Positions 7,333 through 17,310 of a stretch of DNA of 33,298 nt are shown one piece after another. Under the pieces are notes generated by a model. That model saw only the letters and a program-made list of their open reading frames with translations. It searched no databases and was not told where the DNA came from. The stretch comes from Alphaproteobacteria bacterium. Its GTDB lineage: Bacteria > Pseudomonadota > Alphaproteobacteria > Micropepsales > Micropepsaceae. Numbering within the stretch: position 1 is the stretch's first letter; each line of letters opens with the position of its first letter. The DNA is taken from assembly GCA_018971835.1 (NCBI GenBank), contig JAGWZW010000039.1, positions 1 to 33,298 on the forward strand, given 5' to 3'. A program made the translations under genes and the position numbers.

Positions 7333-8332
7333 CGAAAAAACCTCCGTAGACGGAACATTGCGCCGGGTGGCCGCCACCGACGCCGAAAAGGGCTGGCGGC
7401 TCGACCGCTTCCTGGCCACGAAACTGCCGGACCTCAGCCGCTCGCGCCTGCAAAGCCTGATCGAGGCGGGCGCAGTTGCCCAAGGCGGCGCGACGATAGG
7501 AGACGCCAATCGCAGAATCAAACCGGGCGAGATCTACGAGATCGCGGTGCCGCCTCCCCTGCCCGCCGAACCGGCAGGACAGGCGATTCCGCTGTCAGTC
7601 GTCTATGAGGATGCGGACCTGATCGTGATCGACAAGCCGGCCGGGCTCGTCGTTCATCCCGCGGCGGGCAATCTGGACGGCACGCTGGTCAATGCCCTGA
7701 TCGCCCATTGCGGGCCGAGCCTTCAGGGCGTGGGCGGGGTGGCGCGGCCGGGCATCGTCCACCGCCTGGACAAGGATACCAGCGGCCTGATCGTCGCCGC
7801 CAAGAACGAGCGGGCGATGCGCAGCCTCGCCAGGCAGTTCGCCGCCCACACGATCGAGCGCGCCTATCATGCCGTGGTCTGGGGTGCCCCTCGCACCGCC
7901 GAGGGCCGGATCGAGACGCAGATCGGCCGAAACCCATTCGACCGCAAGCGCATGGGCGTGCTGCGCGGCGGGGGCAAGGAAGCCCGCACCCGTTACAAGG
8001 TGATCGAACGCTTCGGCCCCAGGGAACGGCCCTTTGCCAGCCTGATCGAATGCCGGCTGGAGACCGGGCGTACCCACCAGATCCGGGTTCATCTGGCCCA
8101 TCTGGGCCATCCGCTGATCGGAGATGCCACCTACGGCAAGAGCCGCCGCCCGCCCCGGCCGAAAACTCCTGCAGAAGAAAAAGCCTTTGGCGCGGCGGCG
8201 GAATTCCCGCGCCAGGCACTCCATGCCTGGCTGCTTGGCTTCCAGCACCCCTCCCTGCATAAAAATCTGAGGTTCGAATCGCCCTGGCCAGCCGATTTAT
8301 CCACGCTGGTCGCCGCCCTGCGCCTCTTGTAA
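7322..8332 (+). CDS. rluD: Ribosomal large subunit pseudouridine synthase D
   Basis: A 336-residue cytoplasmic enzyme that isomerises uridines in helix 69 of 23S rRNA. The N-terminal S4 RNA-binding domain (about 22-80: GWRLDRFLATKLPDLSRSRL, IEAGAV) is followed by the RluA-family catalytic domain. That domain carries HRLDKDTSGL with catalytic D150, the upstream LIVIDKPAGLVVHPA and the downstream ECRLETGRTHQIRVHLAHLGHPL. The ATG at 7322 gives the right N-terminus; no clear Shine-Dalgarno is seen. It is read away from the DUF6476/M67 pair, with overlapping start regions. rpoH follows after 155 bases. Confidence 0.93.
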   Translation: MSDTEKTSVDGTLRRVAATDAEKGWRLDRFLATKLPDLSRSRLQSLIEAGAVAQGGATIGDANRRIKPGEIYEIAVPPPLPAEPAGQAIPLSVVYEDADLIVIDKPAGLVVHPAAGNLDGTLVNALIAHCGPSLQGVGGVARPGIVHRLDKDTSGLIVAAKNERAMRSLARQFAAHTIERAYHAVVWGAPRTAEGRIETQIGRNPFDRKRMGVLRGGGKEARTRYKVIERFGPRERPFASLIECRLETGRTHQIRVHLAHLGHPLIGDATYGKSRRPPRPKTPAEEKAFGAAAEFPRQALHAWLLGFQHPSLHKNLRFESPWPADLSTLVAALRLL

Positions 8333-8360
8333 TTTTTAAGAGAATACTTAGCTCAGATCA

Positions 8361-8390
8361 TTGAGACTGGCTTTTTCCGGAATTTTATTA
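8361..8390 (+). promoter_or_regulatory. Possible rpoH promoter
   Basis: TTGAGA (8361-8366) is followed 18 bases later by TTATTA (8385-8390), about 98 bases before the rpoH start. The match to the sigma-70 consensus is moderate and the surrounding sequence is locally AT-rich. No CTTGAAA-type heat-shock promoter was seen. Confidence 0.3.
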
Positions 8391-8487
8391 TCCACGGTCC
8401 GTTTACGGGGCGTACCCTGCAACAGGACGCTGAAGGTGCCGCTTGGGGGCATCTGCAGACCAAACTCGGCCGAAGGGGGCCAGAGAC

Positions 8488-9387
8488 ATGAGCAGCCCGG
8501 GACTTCCCGCTCTGCAAGGCGAAGGCGGACTTTCCCGCTACCTCGCAGAAATTCGCAAATTCCCGCTTCTGAAGCCGGAAGAAGAGTACATGCTCGCCAA
8601 GCGCTGGCGCGAGCACGAAGACCCGCAGGCGGCGCGCAAGCTCGTCACCAGCCATCTGCGCCTGGTGGCCAAGATCGCGATGGGCTATCGCGGCTACGGC
8701 CTGCCGGTGTCCGAAATCGTGGCCGAGGGCAATGTCGGCCTGATGCAGGCGGTCAAGCGCTTCGAACCGGACAAGGGCTTCCGTCTGGCGACCTACGCCA
8801 TGTGGTGGATCCGCGCCGCGATCCAGGAATACATCCTGCGCTCATGGAGCCTGGTAAAACTCGGCACCACCGCGGCGCAGAAGAAGCTGTTCTTCAATCT
8901 GCGCAAGGCCAAGAGCCACATCGACGCCATCGAGGAAGGCGATCTCACACCCGAGCACGTGGCCAAGCTGGCCGACCGGCTGGGCGTTTCGGAGCGAGAC
9001 GTGGTGGACATGAATCGCCGCCTGTCTTCGCCGGACTCCTCGCTCAATGTGCCGGTGAAGAACGATTCGGATGCCGAATGGCAGGACTGGCTGGCGGACG
9101 AGGAACTGGATCAGGAAACCCGCCTTGCCGAAAACGAAGAGATGGGCGAGCGCAAGGCGCTGCTCGACGCCGCGCTGGGCGAGCTTTCCGAACGCGAGCG
9201 CGAGATCATCGTCGCCCGCCGCCTGCAGGACGAGCCGGAGACGCTCGAAGCCCTGTCGCACAAATACGGCGTCTCCCGCGAGCGCGTGCGCCAGATCGAA
9301 GTGCGCGCCTTCGACAAGCTGCAGCGGCAGATGAAGCATGCGCAGGCCGAAAAGCGCGGCCAAATGGCGAGCGAGGCGAGCGCATAG
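8488..9387 (+). CDS. rpoH: Heat-shock sigma factor RpoH (sigma-32)
   Basis: A 299-residue group 3 sigma factor that directs RNA polymerase to chaperone and protease promoters. Region 1.2/2 is complete (SRYLAEIRKFPLLKPEEEY; VAEGNVGLMQAVKRFEP; ATYAMWWIRAAIQEYILRS). It is followed by the RpoH box QKKLFFNLRKAK, which distinguishes RpoH from RpoD. Region 4 has LSEREREIIVARRL and a helix-turn-helix (YGVSRERVRQIEVRAFDKL). The ATG at 8488 is preceded by GGGGG and AGAGA purine stretches. Many alphaproteobacteria have two RpoH copies; only this one is in the window. It lies directly upstream of serC, whose own promoter starts 30 bases after the rpoH stop. Confidence 0.95.
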   Translation: MSSPGLPALQGEGGLSRYLAEIRKFPLLKPEEEYMLAKRWREHEDPQAARKLVTSHLRLVAKIAMGYRGYGLPVSEIVAEGNVGLMQAVKRFEPDKGFRLATYAMWWIRAAIQEYILRSWSLVKLGTTAAQKKLFFNLRKAKSHIDAIEEGDLTPEHVAKLADRLGVSERDVVDMNRRLSSPDSSLNVPVKNDSDAEWQDWLADEELDQETRLAENEEMGERKALLDAALGELSEREREIIVARRLQDEPETLEALSHKYGVSRERVRQIEVRAFDKLQRQMKHAQAEKRGQMASEASA

Positions 9388-9416
9388 CGCACGGCGGCTG
9401 CATCACCACGCCGCAA

Positions 9417-9445
9417 TTGACGTGCCCGGCCGAAAAGCCTATATC
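9417..9445 (+). promoter_or_regulatory. Sigma-70 promoter of the serC-serA operon
   Basis: TTGACG (-35, 9417-9422) and TATATC (-10, 9440-9445) are separated by exactly 17 bases. This predicts a start near 9452 and a 5' leader of about 40-47 bases before serC. It is among the best consensus promoters in the window. Confidence 0.65.
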
Positions 9446-9498
9446 GCCCGTGGGCCACGCCTCCCCAACGAGGTGCTATCATTCTGAAAGGAATGACT

Positions 9499-10656
<1,158 letters not shown>

Positions 10657-10659
10657 ACG

Positions 10660-12240
10660 ATGCCCAAGGTTCTGATTTCCGACAAGCTCTCGCCCGCGGC
10701 GGTCGCCATCTTCAAGGATCGCGGCGTAGAGGTGGACGTAAAGCCGGGCCTCTCCAAGGACGAACTCATCGCCATCATCGGCGATTATGACGGCCTTGCC
10801 ATCCGTTCGGCCACCAAGGTCACCGCCGAGGTGCTGAAGGCGGCCAAGAAGCTGAAGGTGGTTGGCCGCGCCGGCATCGGCGTGGACAATGTCGACATTC
10901 CCGCCGCTACCGCCGCCGGCGTGATCGTTATGAACACGCCCTTTGGCAACTCCATCACCACCGCCGAGCATGCCATCGCGATGATGATGGCACTGGCGCG
11001 CGATCTTCCGGCTGCCAACGCCTCCACCCAGGCCGGCAAGTGGGAGAAGAATCGCTTCATGGGCACCGAGCTTTACGGCAAGGTGCTGGGCCTGATCGGC
11101 GCCGGCAATATCGGCTCCATCGTCGCCGACCGCGCCAAGGGCCTGAAGATGCGCGTGGCCGCGTTCGATCCCTATCTGTCGCCCGAGCGCGCCGCCGATC
11201 TGGGCGTAGAGAAGGTGGAACTGAACGATCTGCTCGCCCGCGCCGATTTCATCACCCTGCATACACCGCTGACGCCGGAGACGAAAAACATCATTTCCGC
11301 CGATGCGATCAATAAAATGAAGAAAGGCGCACGCATCATCAATTGCGCCCGCGGCGGGCTGGTGGACGAAGCGGCGCTGAAAGTGGCGCTCGATTCCGGC
11401 CATATTGCCGGGGCGGCGCTCGATGTCTTCGCGGAAGAACCGGCGAAGTCCAACATCCTCTTCGGCAACGAGAAGGTGATCGCCACACCGCATCTGGGCG
11501 CCTCCACCGTGGAAGCACAGGAGAACGTGGCGCTGCAGGTGGCCGAGCAGATCGCGGACTATCTGCTCACGGGCGCCATCGTCAACGCGCTCAACATGCC
11601 CTCCATCAACGCCGAAGAAGCGCAAAAGGTGCGGCCCTGGATTTCGCTGGCCGAAAAGCTGGGCGCCTTTGCCGGACAGGTTACCGATAGCAGCATCGAG
11701 ACTGTCGAAATCCTGTACGAAGGCACGGCCGCCGAACTTAACCAGCGCGCGCTGACGCAAGCGGCGCTCTGGGGCATCCTGAGGCCGGCACTTTCCGAAG
11801 TGAACATGGTCAACGCACCCGTGGTCGCCAAGGAGCGCGGCATCAAGGTCAGCGAAACCCGCCGCCCGCGCGAAGGTGTCTATGAAGGCTACGTCAAGAT
11901 CACGGTGACGCTGGCCGGCGGCTCCACGCGCCGCGTGGCAGGCACCGTGTTCTCCGACGGGCGGCCGCGCCTCATCCAGATCAAGGACATCAACATGGAG
12001 TCCGAGTTCGCGCCGCACATGCTCTATGTCGTGAATGAGGACAAGCCGGGCTTCATCGGCAAGCTGGGCACGCTGCTGGGCGACGCGGCGGTGAATATCG
12101 CCAACTTCAATCTCGGCCGCGCGGCCCCGGGCGCCGACGCCATCGCGTTAGTGGAAGTGGATGGGCCGGTGGCCGACAATGTGCTCGCCGCCATCCGCAA
12201 GGTGCCACTGGTGAAGATGGCCAAGGCGCTGGCGTTCTGA
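10660..12240 (+). CDS. serA: D-3-phosphoglycerate dehydrogenase
   Basis: A 526-residue enzyme that oxidises 3-phosphoglycerate with NAD+, the first step of serine synthesis. The substrate domain leads into the Rossmann fold (LGLIGAGNIGSIVADRA). The catalytic residues follow: Arg in NCARGGLVDEAAL, the Glu about 29 residues later (FAEEP) and the His in ATPHLGASTVEAQENVA. The C-terminal half has the intervening (ASB) domain and a final ACT domain (HMLYVVNEDKPGFIGKLGTLLGD), so this is the long type I form, usually sensitive to serine. A strong AGGAGG eight bases before the ATG lies inside the end of serC, so the two are expressed together. A terminator follows. Confidence 0.96.
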   Translation: MPKVLISDKLSPAAVAIFKDRGVEVDVKPGLSKDELIAIIGDYDGLAIRSATKVTAEVLKAAKKLKVVGRAGIGVDNVDIPAATAAGVIVMNTPFGNSITTAEHAIAMMMALARDLPAANASTQAGKWEKNRFMGTELYGKVLGLIGAGNIGSIVADRAKGLKMRVAAFDPYLSPERAADLGVEKVELNDLLARADFITLHTPLTPETKNIISADAINKMKKGARIINCARGGLVDEAALKVALDSGHIAGAALDVFAEEPAKSNILFGNEKVIATPHLGASTVEAQENVALQVAEQIADYLLTGAIVNALNMPSINAEEAQKVRPWISLAEKLGAFAGQVTDSSIETVEILYEGTAAELNQRALTQAALWGILRPALSEVNMVNAPVVAKERGIKVSETRRPREGVYEGYVKITVTLAGGSTRRVAGTVFSDGRPRLIQIKDINMESEFAPHMLYVVNEDKPGFIGKLGTLLGDAAVNIANFNLGRAAPGADAIALVEVDGPVADNVLAAIRKVPLVKMAKALAF

Positions 12241-12262
12241 CAGGGCGCGAAATACGCGTTTC

Positions 12263-12294
12263 AACGGGCCGGTAACGTACGCCGGCCCGTTTTT
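12263..12294 (+). terminator. Terminator of the serC-serA operon
   Basis: AACGGGCCGG (12263-12272) pairs perfectly with CCGGCCCGTT (12282-12291), loop of nine, and the T-run continues as TTTTC. It lies 22 bases after the serA stop and in front of the oppositely oriented molybdenum hydroxylase gene, so it could also stop the convergent operon from reading into serA. Confidence 0.85.
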
Positions 12295-12309
12295 CTTGCT
12301 ACGTGTGCA

Positions 12310-14433
12310 TCATGTTCCCTGCGCAAGGAGCGCCGCGCGCACCCGCTCGGGCGTCATGGGCAGGCGCGTCAGGCGCGCGCCGCAGGCGTCGAACACCGCA
12401 TTGGCGATCACCGCGCCGGTGGTCGTGATCGCGGGTTCGCCGCAGCCTTGCGGCGCCAGCGCATCGTTCTTCACCAGCACCGTTTCGATCATCTTCGGCA
12501 GCGAACTGAAACGCGGCAGGTGATAGGTGTCAAAATTGGAGTCGAGAATCCTGCCGCCCTTGAAGCGCAGCTCCTCTGCAAAGGTGTAGCCAAGCCCCAT
12601 CGTCAGGCAGCCTTCTGTCTGCATGCGCGCACCTTCGGGATTGACGACCACGCCCATATCGATGGCGCAGGTGATGCGCTCGACGTGAACCTTGCCGCTT
12701 TGCTTGTCCACCTTCACTTCGGCCATCGTCGCCACATAGCTGCCCGCATCGCTGCTGAGCGCCATGCCGACGCCTCGCCCGCTCGGGCCCGCGGCAGGCT
12801 TCCAGCCGAATGCGTCGGCGCAACTCCGCAAGACGCGGCGCATGCGCGGGTCCGAAAGGTGCGCCATACGGAATGCCATCGGATCGGCATGGGCGGCGGC
12901 GGCCAGCGTGTCGATCTGCGACTCCACGGCAAAGATATTCATGTTGGCGCCCGGCGCGCGCCACGGCCCGACGCCGAAGGGATGCAGCCCCTTCCTGGCT
13001 GCCGCACCTTCGTACGACATGCCGCCCGCGGAACGTACGCGCAGATTGGGAATATCGTAGAATATCTCCGCCGCCCGCCCGCCTGCGGCGAAGACCTCGT
13101 AATCCCAATAGGCGATGCGGTTTGCGTCCGTTAGACCTGAGCGGATTTTCACCACCGCTGCGGGATCGAAGGTGTCGTTGTAAAACTCATCAGCCCGCGT
13201 CCATTCCACTTGCACCGGCTTGCCCGTGACCTGCGCCAGACGCGCGGCCTCGATAGCCTGGATGCTGCGGCTCTTGCCGCCGAAGCCACCGCCCACATAG
13301 GGCGTGATTACCCGCACTGCTTCGGGCTTGAAGTTCAGCGCCCTCGCGATCTCATCCCGGGTAGGAAACGGCGTCTGGGTGGAGGCCCAGATAGTGGCGT
13401 GTCCGCCTTTCACCTCCGCCAGCGCAGCATGCGGCTCAATCGGCGCATGGGCAACATAACCTTTGTGGAAGGTGACATCGAACGCTCGCGCCGCACGGGT
13501 GCGGGTCACGTCGCCTTTGCTCTGGAGCACCTGTACATCCTTGGCCGCAGCCTCGATATGCGCGAAGATCGTGTCCTGATCGAGCGTGGAGGCCGGCTGA
13601 TCCCATTCTGTAACGATCCTAGAAAGCGCCACACTGGCAACTTCCGGATCGGCATGCAGAACCGCGATCAAATCCTTCTTGTGAACCACCACAATACCGG
13701 CCAGCTTCTCGGCTGCGGCGGTATCAACGCGCTTGAGTGTGGCGTCGTGCTGCGGCGGGCGCAGGATTCTGGCATAAAGCATGCCCGGCAGGCGGATATC
13801 GGCGGCGTATTTCGCGGCGCCCGTCACCTTCTCCACGCCGTCCAGCCGCTTGGCCGAACGGCCCATCACCGTGAATTCGGATGGTGTGTGTAGCGGCGGC
13901 GCCTTGTCGAGGCCGCGGGCAATGCGGGCCTGCCGCGACAGCGCGGCATAGCTCACCATGCGGCCCGGTGCGCCAATAACGGCGATGACGCCATCCTTCG
14001 CCCGCAGCCTGTTCACCGGAGCGTCAAGCCGCGTGGCTGCAAGCTCCAGAAGTACACCGCGCGCCATTGCCGCCGCCGTACGCAGATGGGGGCCGAACAT
14101 GCGCGTGGTGAGCGAGCCGAAGGTGCCCATGTCCCACGGGCAGCGCGCGGTATCACCCAGCACCATGTCGACGGATGACAACGGCACGCCAAGCTCTTCC
14201 GCCGCCATCTGGGCCTGTGAGGTGAGGACGCCCTGTCCCATCTCGATCTTGCCTGAAAACACAGTAACGCGCCCGTCGGCACCGATCGCCAGATACGCAT
14301 GGAAATCGGACGGATAGCGCGGCCAGTCCTGCGCCACTGCCTCGGCCAGTGGCTTCAGGCCGAAGAAGATTACGACGCCGCCGCCGGCGATCTTGAAAAG
14401 ATCGCGCCGGTTCGGTTCGACAATCTGTGTCAT
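12310..14433 (-). CDS. Molybdopterin-binding oxidoreductase, isoquinoline 1-oxidoreductase beta-type
   Basis: A 707-residue molybdenum hydroxylase large subunit of the xanthine oxidase family. A Tat signal (NRRDLFKIAGGG, then VVIFFGL) predicts export to the periplasm. The double aldehyde-oxidase domain follows, with GKIEMGQGVLTSQAQMAAEE, VGGGFGGK and GPWRAPGANMN. The C-terminal QGCGEPAITTTGAVIANAVFDA carries the catalytic Glu. Two-domain subunits with a Tat signal and no FAD domain belong to the IorB/aldehyde-dehydrogenase group, which pass electrons to cytochrome c. The start overlaps the stop of the [2Fe-2S] gene (ATGA). No cytochrome or XdhC-like maturation gene is nearby. The substrate may be an N-heterocycle or an aldehyde and cannot be settled from sequence. 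Confidence 0.88.
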   Translation of the reverse strand: MTQIVEPNRRDLFKIAGGGVVIFFGLKPLAEAVAQDWPRYPSDFHAYLAIGADGRVTVFSGKIEMGQGVLTSQAQMAAEELGVPLSSVDMVLGDTARCPWDMGTFGSLTTRMFGPHLRTAAAMARGVLLELAATRLDAPVNRLRAKDGVIAVIGAPGRMVSYAALSRQARIARGLDKAPPLHTPSEFTVMGRSAKRLDGVEKVTGAAKYAADIRLPGMLYARILRPPQHDATLKRVDTAAAEKLAGIVVVHKKDLIAVLHADPEVASVALSRIVTEWDQPASTLDQDTIFAHIEAAAKDVQVLQSKGDVTRTRAARAFDVTFHKGYVAHAPIEPHAALAEVKGGHATIWASTQTPFPTRDEIARALNFKPEAVRVITPYVGGGFGGKSRSIQAIEAARLAQVTGKPVQVEWTRADEFYNDTFDPAAVVKIRSGLTDANRIAYWDYEVFAAGGRAAEIFYDIPNLRVRSAGGMSYEGAAARKGLHPFGVGPWRAPGANMNIFAVESQIDTLAAAAHADPMAFRMAHLSDPRMRRVLRSCADAFGWKPAAGPSGRGVGMALSSDAGSYVATMAEVKVDKQSGKVHVERITCAIDMGVVVNPEGARMQTEGCLTMGLGYTFAEELRFKGGRILDSNFDTYHLPRFSSLPKMIETVLVKNDALAPQGCGEPAITTTGAVIANAVFDACGARLTRLPMTPERVRAALLAQGT

Positions 14434-14906
14434 GGCCGGCCTCCTGCCTGCCTGGCCGCCGTCTGCACCGCCGCCACAATGCGCTGGTGCGCGCCGCAGC
14501 GGCAGAGATTGTGATCCAGCCCGGTGACGATATCGTCACGCGAAGGATGCGGATTTTCCTGCAGCAGCGCATAGGCAGTCAGCAACATGCCCGAGGTGCA
14601 ATAACCGCACTGAAATGCGCCGTGATCGATGAAGGCCTGCTGCAAAGGGTGAAGAACACCCTTCTTTGCCAAGCCCTCGATGGTCGTGACGTTTTTACCG
14701 ACGACGTCGTTGAGGGGAAAACTGCAAGAGCGCACAGGCTTGCCGTCCACTAGCACTGTGCAGGCGCCGCACAACCCTTCGCCGCAGCCATATTTGGGGC
14801 CGGTCACGCCGGTATCGGTGCGCAAGGCCCAAAGTAGCGTGCGGTTATTCCCCGCCGGCAGCGAAACGGGATTTCCGTTCAGGTTGAAACGAATTGCATG
14901 AGACAT
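14430..14906 (-). CDS. [2Fe-2S] subunit of the molybdenum hydroxylase (IorA-type)
   Basis: A 158-residue electron-transfer subunit. The N-terminal plant-type ferredoxin fold holds C41, C46, C49 and C61 (GCGEGLCGACTVLVDG). The C-terminal helical domain holds the second cluster (FQCGYCTSGM and LCRCGAHQRI). This two-cluster layout is that of xanthine oxidase-family small subunits. A longer frame is open upstream, but the ATG at 14906 has GGAGG seven bases before it and gives the usual N-terminus (MSHAIRFNLNG). It overlaps the large subunit by four bases. A 16-bp palindrome lies 19 bases upstream of the start. Confidence 0.93.
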   Translation of the reverse strand: MSHAIRFNLNGNPVSLPAGNNRTLLWALRTDTGVTGPKYGCGEGLCGACTVLVDGKPVRSCSFPLNDVVGKNVTTIEGLAKKGVLHPLQQAFIDHGAFQCGYCTSGMLLTAYALLQENPHPSRDDIVTGLDHNLCRCGAHQRIVAAVQTAARQAGGRP

Positions 14907-14924
14907 GCGGCATCCTCCGCGCTC

Positions 14925-14940
14925 GGCGCCGGCCGGCGCC
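14925..14940. repeat. 16-bp perfect palindrome before the [2Fe-2S] gene
   Basis: GGCGCCGGCCGGCGCC is self-complementary over all 16 bases. It sits in the 153-base gap between the SDR gene and the [2Fe-2S] gene, just before the ribosome-binding site. It could be a protein-binding site, a processing hairpin or a chance GC-rich palindrome. Confidence 0.4.
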
Positions 14941-15059
14941 ACCTTCGGCACAGTGTGCCTGCAGAACAATGCCTCAAATCAAGACCGGCCGCGACCGCCC
15001 TTGCTTCAGCCTCAGCGTATTGCATTTGTCCAGCGCATTCCAGCGCTCGGGGTATGCGC

Positions 15060-15854
15060 TCAATCGAGGCCCCAGTGCGCTTCCACTGCATAGCCGGTTT
15101 CCGGCAGGGTCGAGCCGCCGTCCACCACGATGGTCTGGCCGGTCGTGTATTTCGCTTCTGGCGCGGCCAGATAAAGCATGGCGAAGGCGACATCGTCCGG
15201 CTCGCCCATGTGGCCCAGCGGCGTATAGGCGCCGATGCGCGCACGCACGGCATCCGATCCCATCCGGCCGCGGTCCGGTTTGGCGATGAAGCCCGGTTCC
15301 ACGCCGTTGACGGTGATACCGTCGCGCGCCAGTTCGAACGCCGCACCGCGGATGAAGGCATTTAGCCCCGCCTTGGCGGCGGAATAATGCGCACCACCCG
15401 CCATCGCCACGCGCGCCGAAACCGACGAGGTGGCAAGAATACGCCCGAAACCGCCGCGCTTCATGTGCAAGGCGGCGGCCTGCGCAAGCCAAACGAACGC
15501 GTTCAGATTGATATCCAGCGCGGCGGCGAGCTTGTCCTCGGTCAATTCCTCCAGCGTCGCCCAGGGGCAGCCGCCGGCATTGTGGACGAGGATGTCAAGC
15601 CGGCCGTGGCGTTCAGCCACGCCGTTCACCAGCGCCGCCAAGTCCGCGCGCACCGTGCTCGCGAATGGCAGCGCCTCGGCCGCAAATCCGCGGGCACAAA
15701 GCGCTGTCGCCAGATCGTGCGCGTATTCCGGCGTGCGGTTGACAATGACGACCGTGGCACCGGCTTCGGCGAAGCGCGTGACGATCGCCGCGCCGATGCC
15801 GCGACCGCCGCCGGTGAGGAGCGCAACCCTGCCGGAAAGATCGAAATGCCTCAT
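15060..15854 (-). CDS. Short-chain dehydrogenase/reductase
   Basis: A 264-residue classical SDR that oxidises an alcohol or reduces a ketone with NAD(P). The cofactor motif TGGGRGIG is at 14-21, NAGG at 92-95, and the catalytic S144, Y157 and K161 lie in SSVSARVAMAGGAHYSAAK. The C-terminus (GQTIVVDGGSTLP) is standard. The frame is open from a TTG at 15863, which would overlap the stop of the aminotransferase. The ATG at 15854 (MRHFDLSGRVALLTGG) is the normal family start and lies five bases after that stop. It is the second gene of the operon and may act on the carbonyl made by the aminotransferase. The substrate is unknown. Confidence 0.9.
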   Translation of the reverse strand: MRHFDLSGRVALLTGGGRGIGAAIVTRFAEAGATVVIVNRTPEYAHDLATALCARGFAAEALPFASTVRADLAALVNGVAERHGRLDILVHNAGGCPWATLEELTEDKLAAALDINLNAFVWLAQAAALHMKRGGFGRILATSSVSARVAMAGGAHYSAAKAGLNAFIRGAAFELARDGITVNGVEPGFIAKPDRGRMGSDAVRARIGAYTPLGHMGEPDDVAFAMLYLAAPEAKYTTGQTIVVDGGSTLPETGYAVEAHWGLD

Positions 15855-15859
15855 GACAT

Positions 15860-17251
15860 TCAACTCACACCGGATTTACCGATATAGTTTACGAATTCGC
15901 GCAGCACAGCGGAATGGCTGGCCACATCCTCGCCGCTGGTAGCCGGGCACATCAGGAACATGGTGTGGAACGGCGTCACCACGATCCCGTTGTTGAGATA
16001 GAAGGCGTGCAGCAATGTTTCCAGGTCGCCGCGCCGTGCCGCACGGAACTCCGCGCCATTGCGTGGCGGATTGGGCGCGAACATGATCTCGGCGCGCGCG
16101 CCGGTCTGCGCCACATGCCAAGGCAGAGCGTTTCCTGCGATAATCGCGCGGGCTTCTTCCGCCAGCTTTTCCGCCATGCCGGTCATATGCGCGTAATTTT
16201 CAGGAGTCAGCACATGCTCCAGAACAGCGCGCATGGCGGCAACGGTCAAGGCATTTCCTGCGAGTGTTCCGCCGATGCCCAGGTGCGCGGATTGCCGCTC
16301 GCGCGGGTTGACGAAAGGAACTTTCTGCCAGATGCGCTCGGCCGTCTCCTGCGAGACGCCGAGAATCCCGGCTGGTATTCCCCCGGCGATGGCCTTTCCG
16401 GCAACGAAGAAATCGGGTTCCAGGCCGTGCAGCCGCGTATATCCGCCTACCCCGGCGGATAACGTGTGCGTCTCGTCGATGATGAGCAGCGTTCCGGTTT
16501 TGCGCGTGGCAGCCCGCACCAGCGCATGGAAGCCTTCGATCGGCGGAATCATCCCGAAATTGGTCATGACCGGTTCCATGAGCACGCAGGCAACGGTTTC
16601 ATCGGCCAGTGCGCTCTCGAGCGCATCGCCGTCATTGAACTCCACGACCTTGGAAATCCGCGAATGGTCCAGACCGTTGGCATGGATCATGTTGCGCAGC
16701 CCCATCTCGCCCCCATGAAGCTCGACATGCGCCTCTTCAATGCCGCCGTGATAGCAGCCGGAGAAGACCAAGACCTTGTCGCGCCCTGTCACCATGCGCG
16801 CGAAACGGACAGCACCGCGGTTGGCATCGGTCGCCGAGGTTGTCAGCGTCCAATAAGGCAACCCGAAACGGCGCGCCAGTTCTTCGCCGACGAAGAGGCT
16901 GTCCTCCGTCGGCAGCATCATGGTGGCGCCCTGCGCAAGCTGGCGGGCGGCGGCCTGTGTCACTGCCTCGGGAGCATGACCGCACATGCCACCGGTATCG
17001 CCGAGGCAGAAATCCGCATACGAATGGCCGTCCACATCGACAAGGTGCGCGCCTTTCGCCTCGCGCACGTAGAGCGGAAAGCCGCCGGCCCAGCGACGCA
17101 TCCAGTGCGACGGCGCGCCATAGAGAAAGTGGCGGCGCCCCCGTGCCCAGCACTCTGCCGAAACGGGATGCCGTTCGAGAAAGCGGCGCTGTTCGATATC
17201 GATGAGCGTTTCGATACGCTGCGCATCATCCGGGGAAGGATCGTAGGCCAA
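15860..17251 (-). CDS. Class III PLP-dependent aminotransferase (glutamate-1-semialdehyde-aminomutase-like)
   Basis: A 463-residue fold-type I PLP enzyme. LVDVDGHSYADFCLGDTGGMCGHAP matches the class III N-terminal block. D259 (LLIIDETHTL) would bind the PLP ring nitrogen and K286 (FFVAGKAIAGGIPAG) would form the Schiff base. It resembles HemL and omega-aminotransferases, but the partner genes (SDR and molybdenum hydroxylase) speak against heme synthesis. Transamination of an amine or beta-amino acid to a carbonyl is more likely. The start codon is TTG, with AGGAG six bases upstream and no better ATG nearby. It is the first gene of its operon, behind a TTGACA promoter. Confidence 0.85.
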   Translation of the reverse strand: MAYDPSPDDAQRIETLIDIEQRRFLERHPVSAECWARGRRHFLYGAPSHWMRRWAGGFPLYVREAKGAHLVDVDGHSYADFCLGDTGGMCGHAPEAVTQAAARQLAQGATMMLPTEDSLFVGEELARRFGLPYWTLTTSATDANRGAVRFARMVTGRDKVLVFSGCYHGGIEEAHVELHGGEMGLRNMIHANGLDHSRISKVVEFNDGDALESALADETVACVLMEPVMTNFGMIPPIEGFHALVRAATRKTGTLLIIDETHTLSAGVGGYTRLHGLEPDFFVAGKAIAGGIPAGILGVSQETAERIWQKVPFVNPRERQSAHLGIGGTLAGNALTVAAMRAVLEHVLTPENYAHMTGMAEKLAEEARAIIAGNALPWHVAQTGARAEIMFAPNPPRNGAEFRAARRGDLETLLHAFYLNNGIVVTPFHTMFLMCPATSGEDVASHSAVLREFVNYIGKSGVS

Positions 17252-17310
17252 TTGCAGCTCCTGTGCGATGGGGGGCCGGCCTGTTGGGCATTAAGGGGAC
17301 GGCGCAACGG

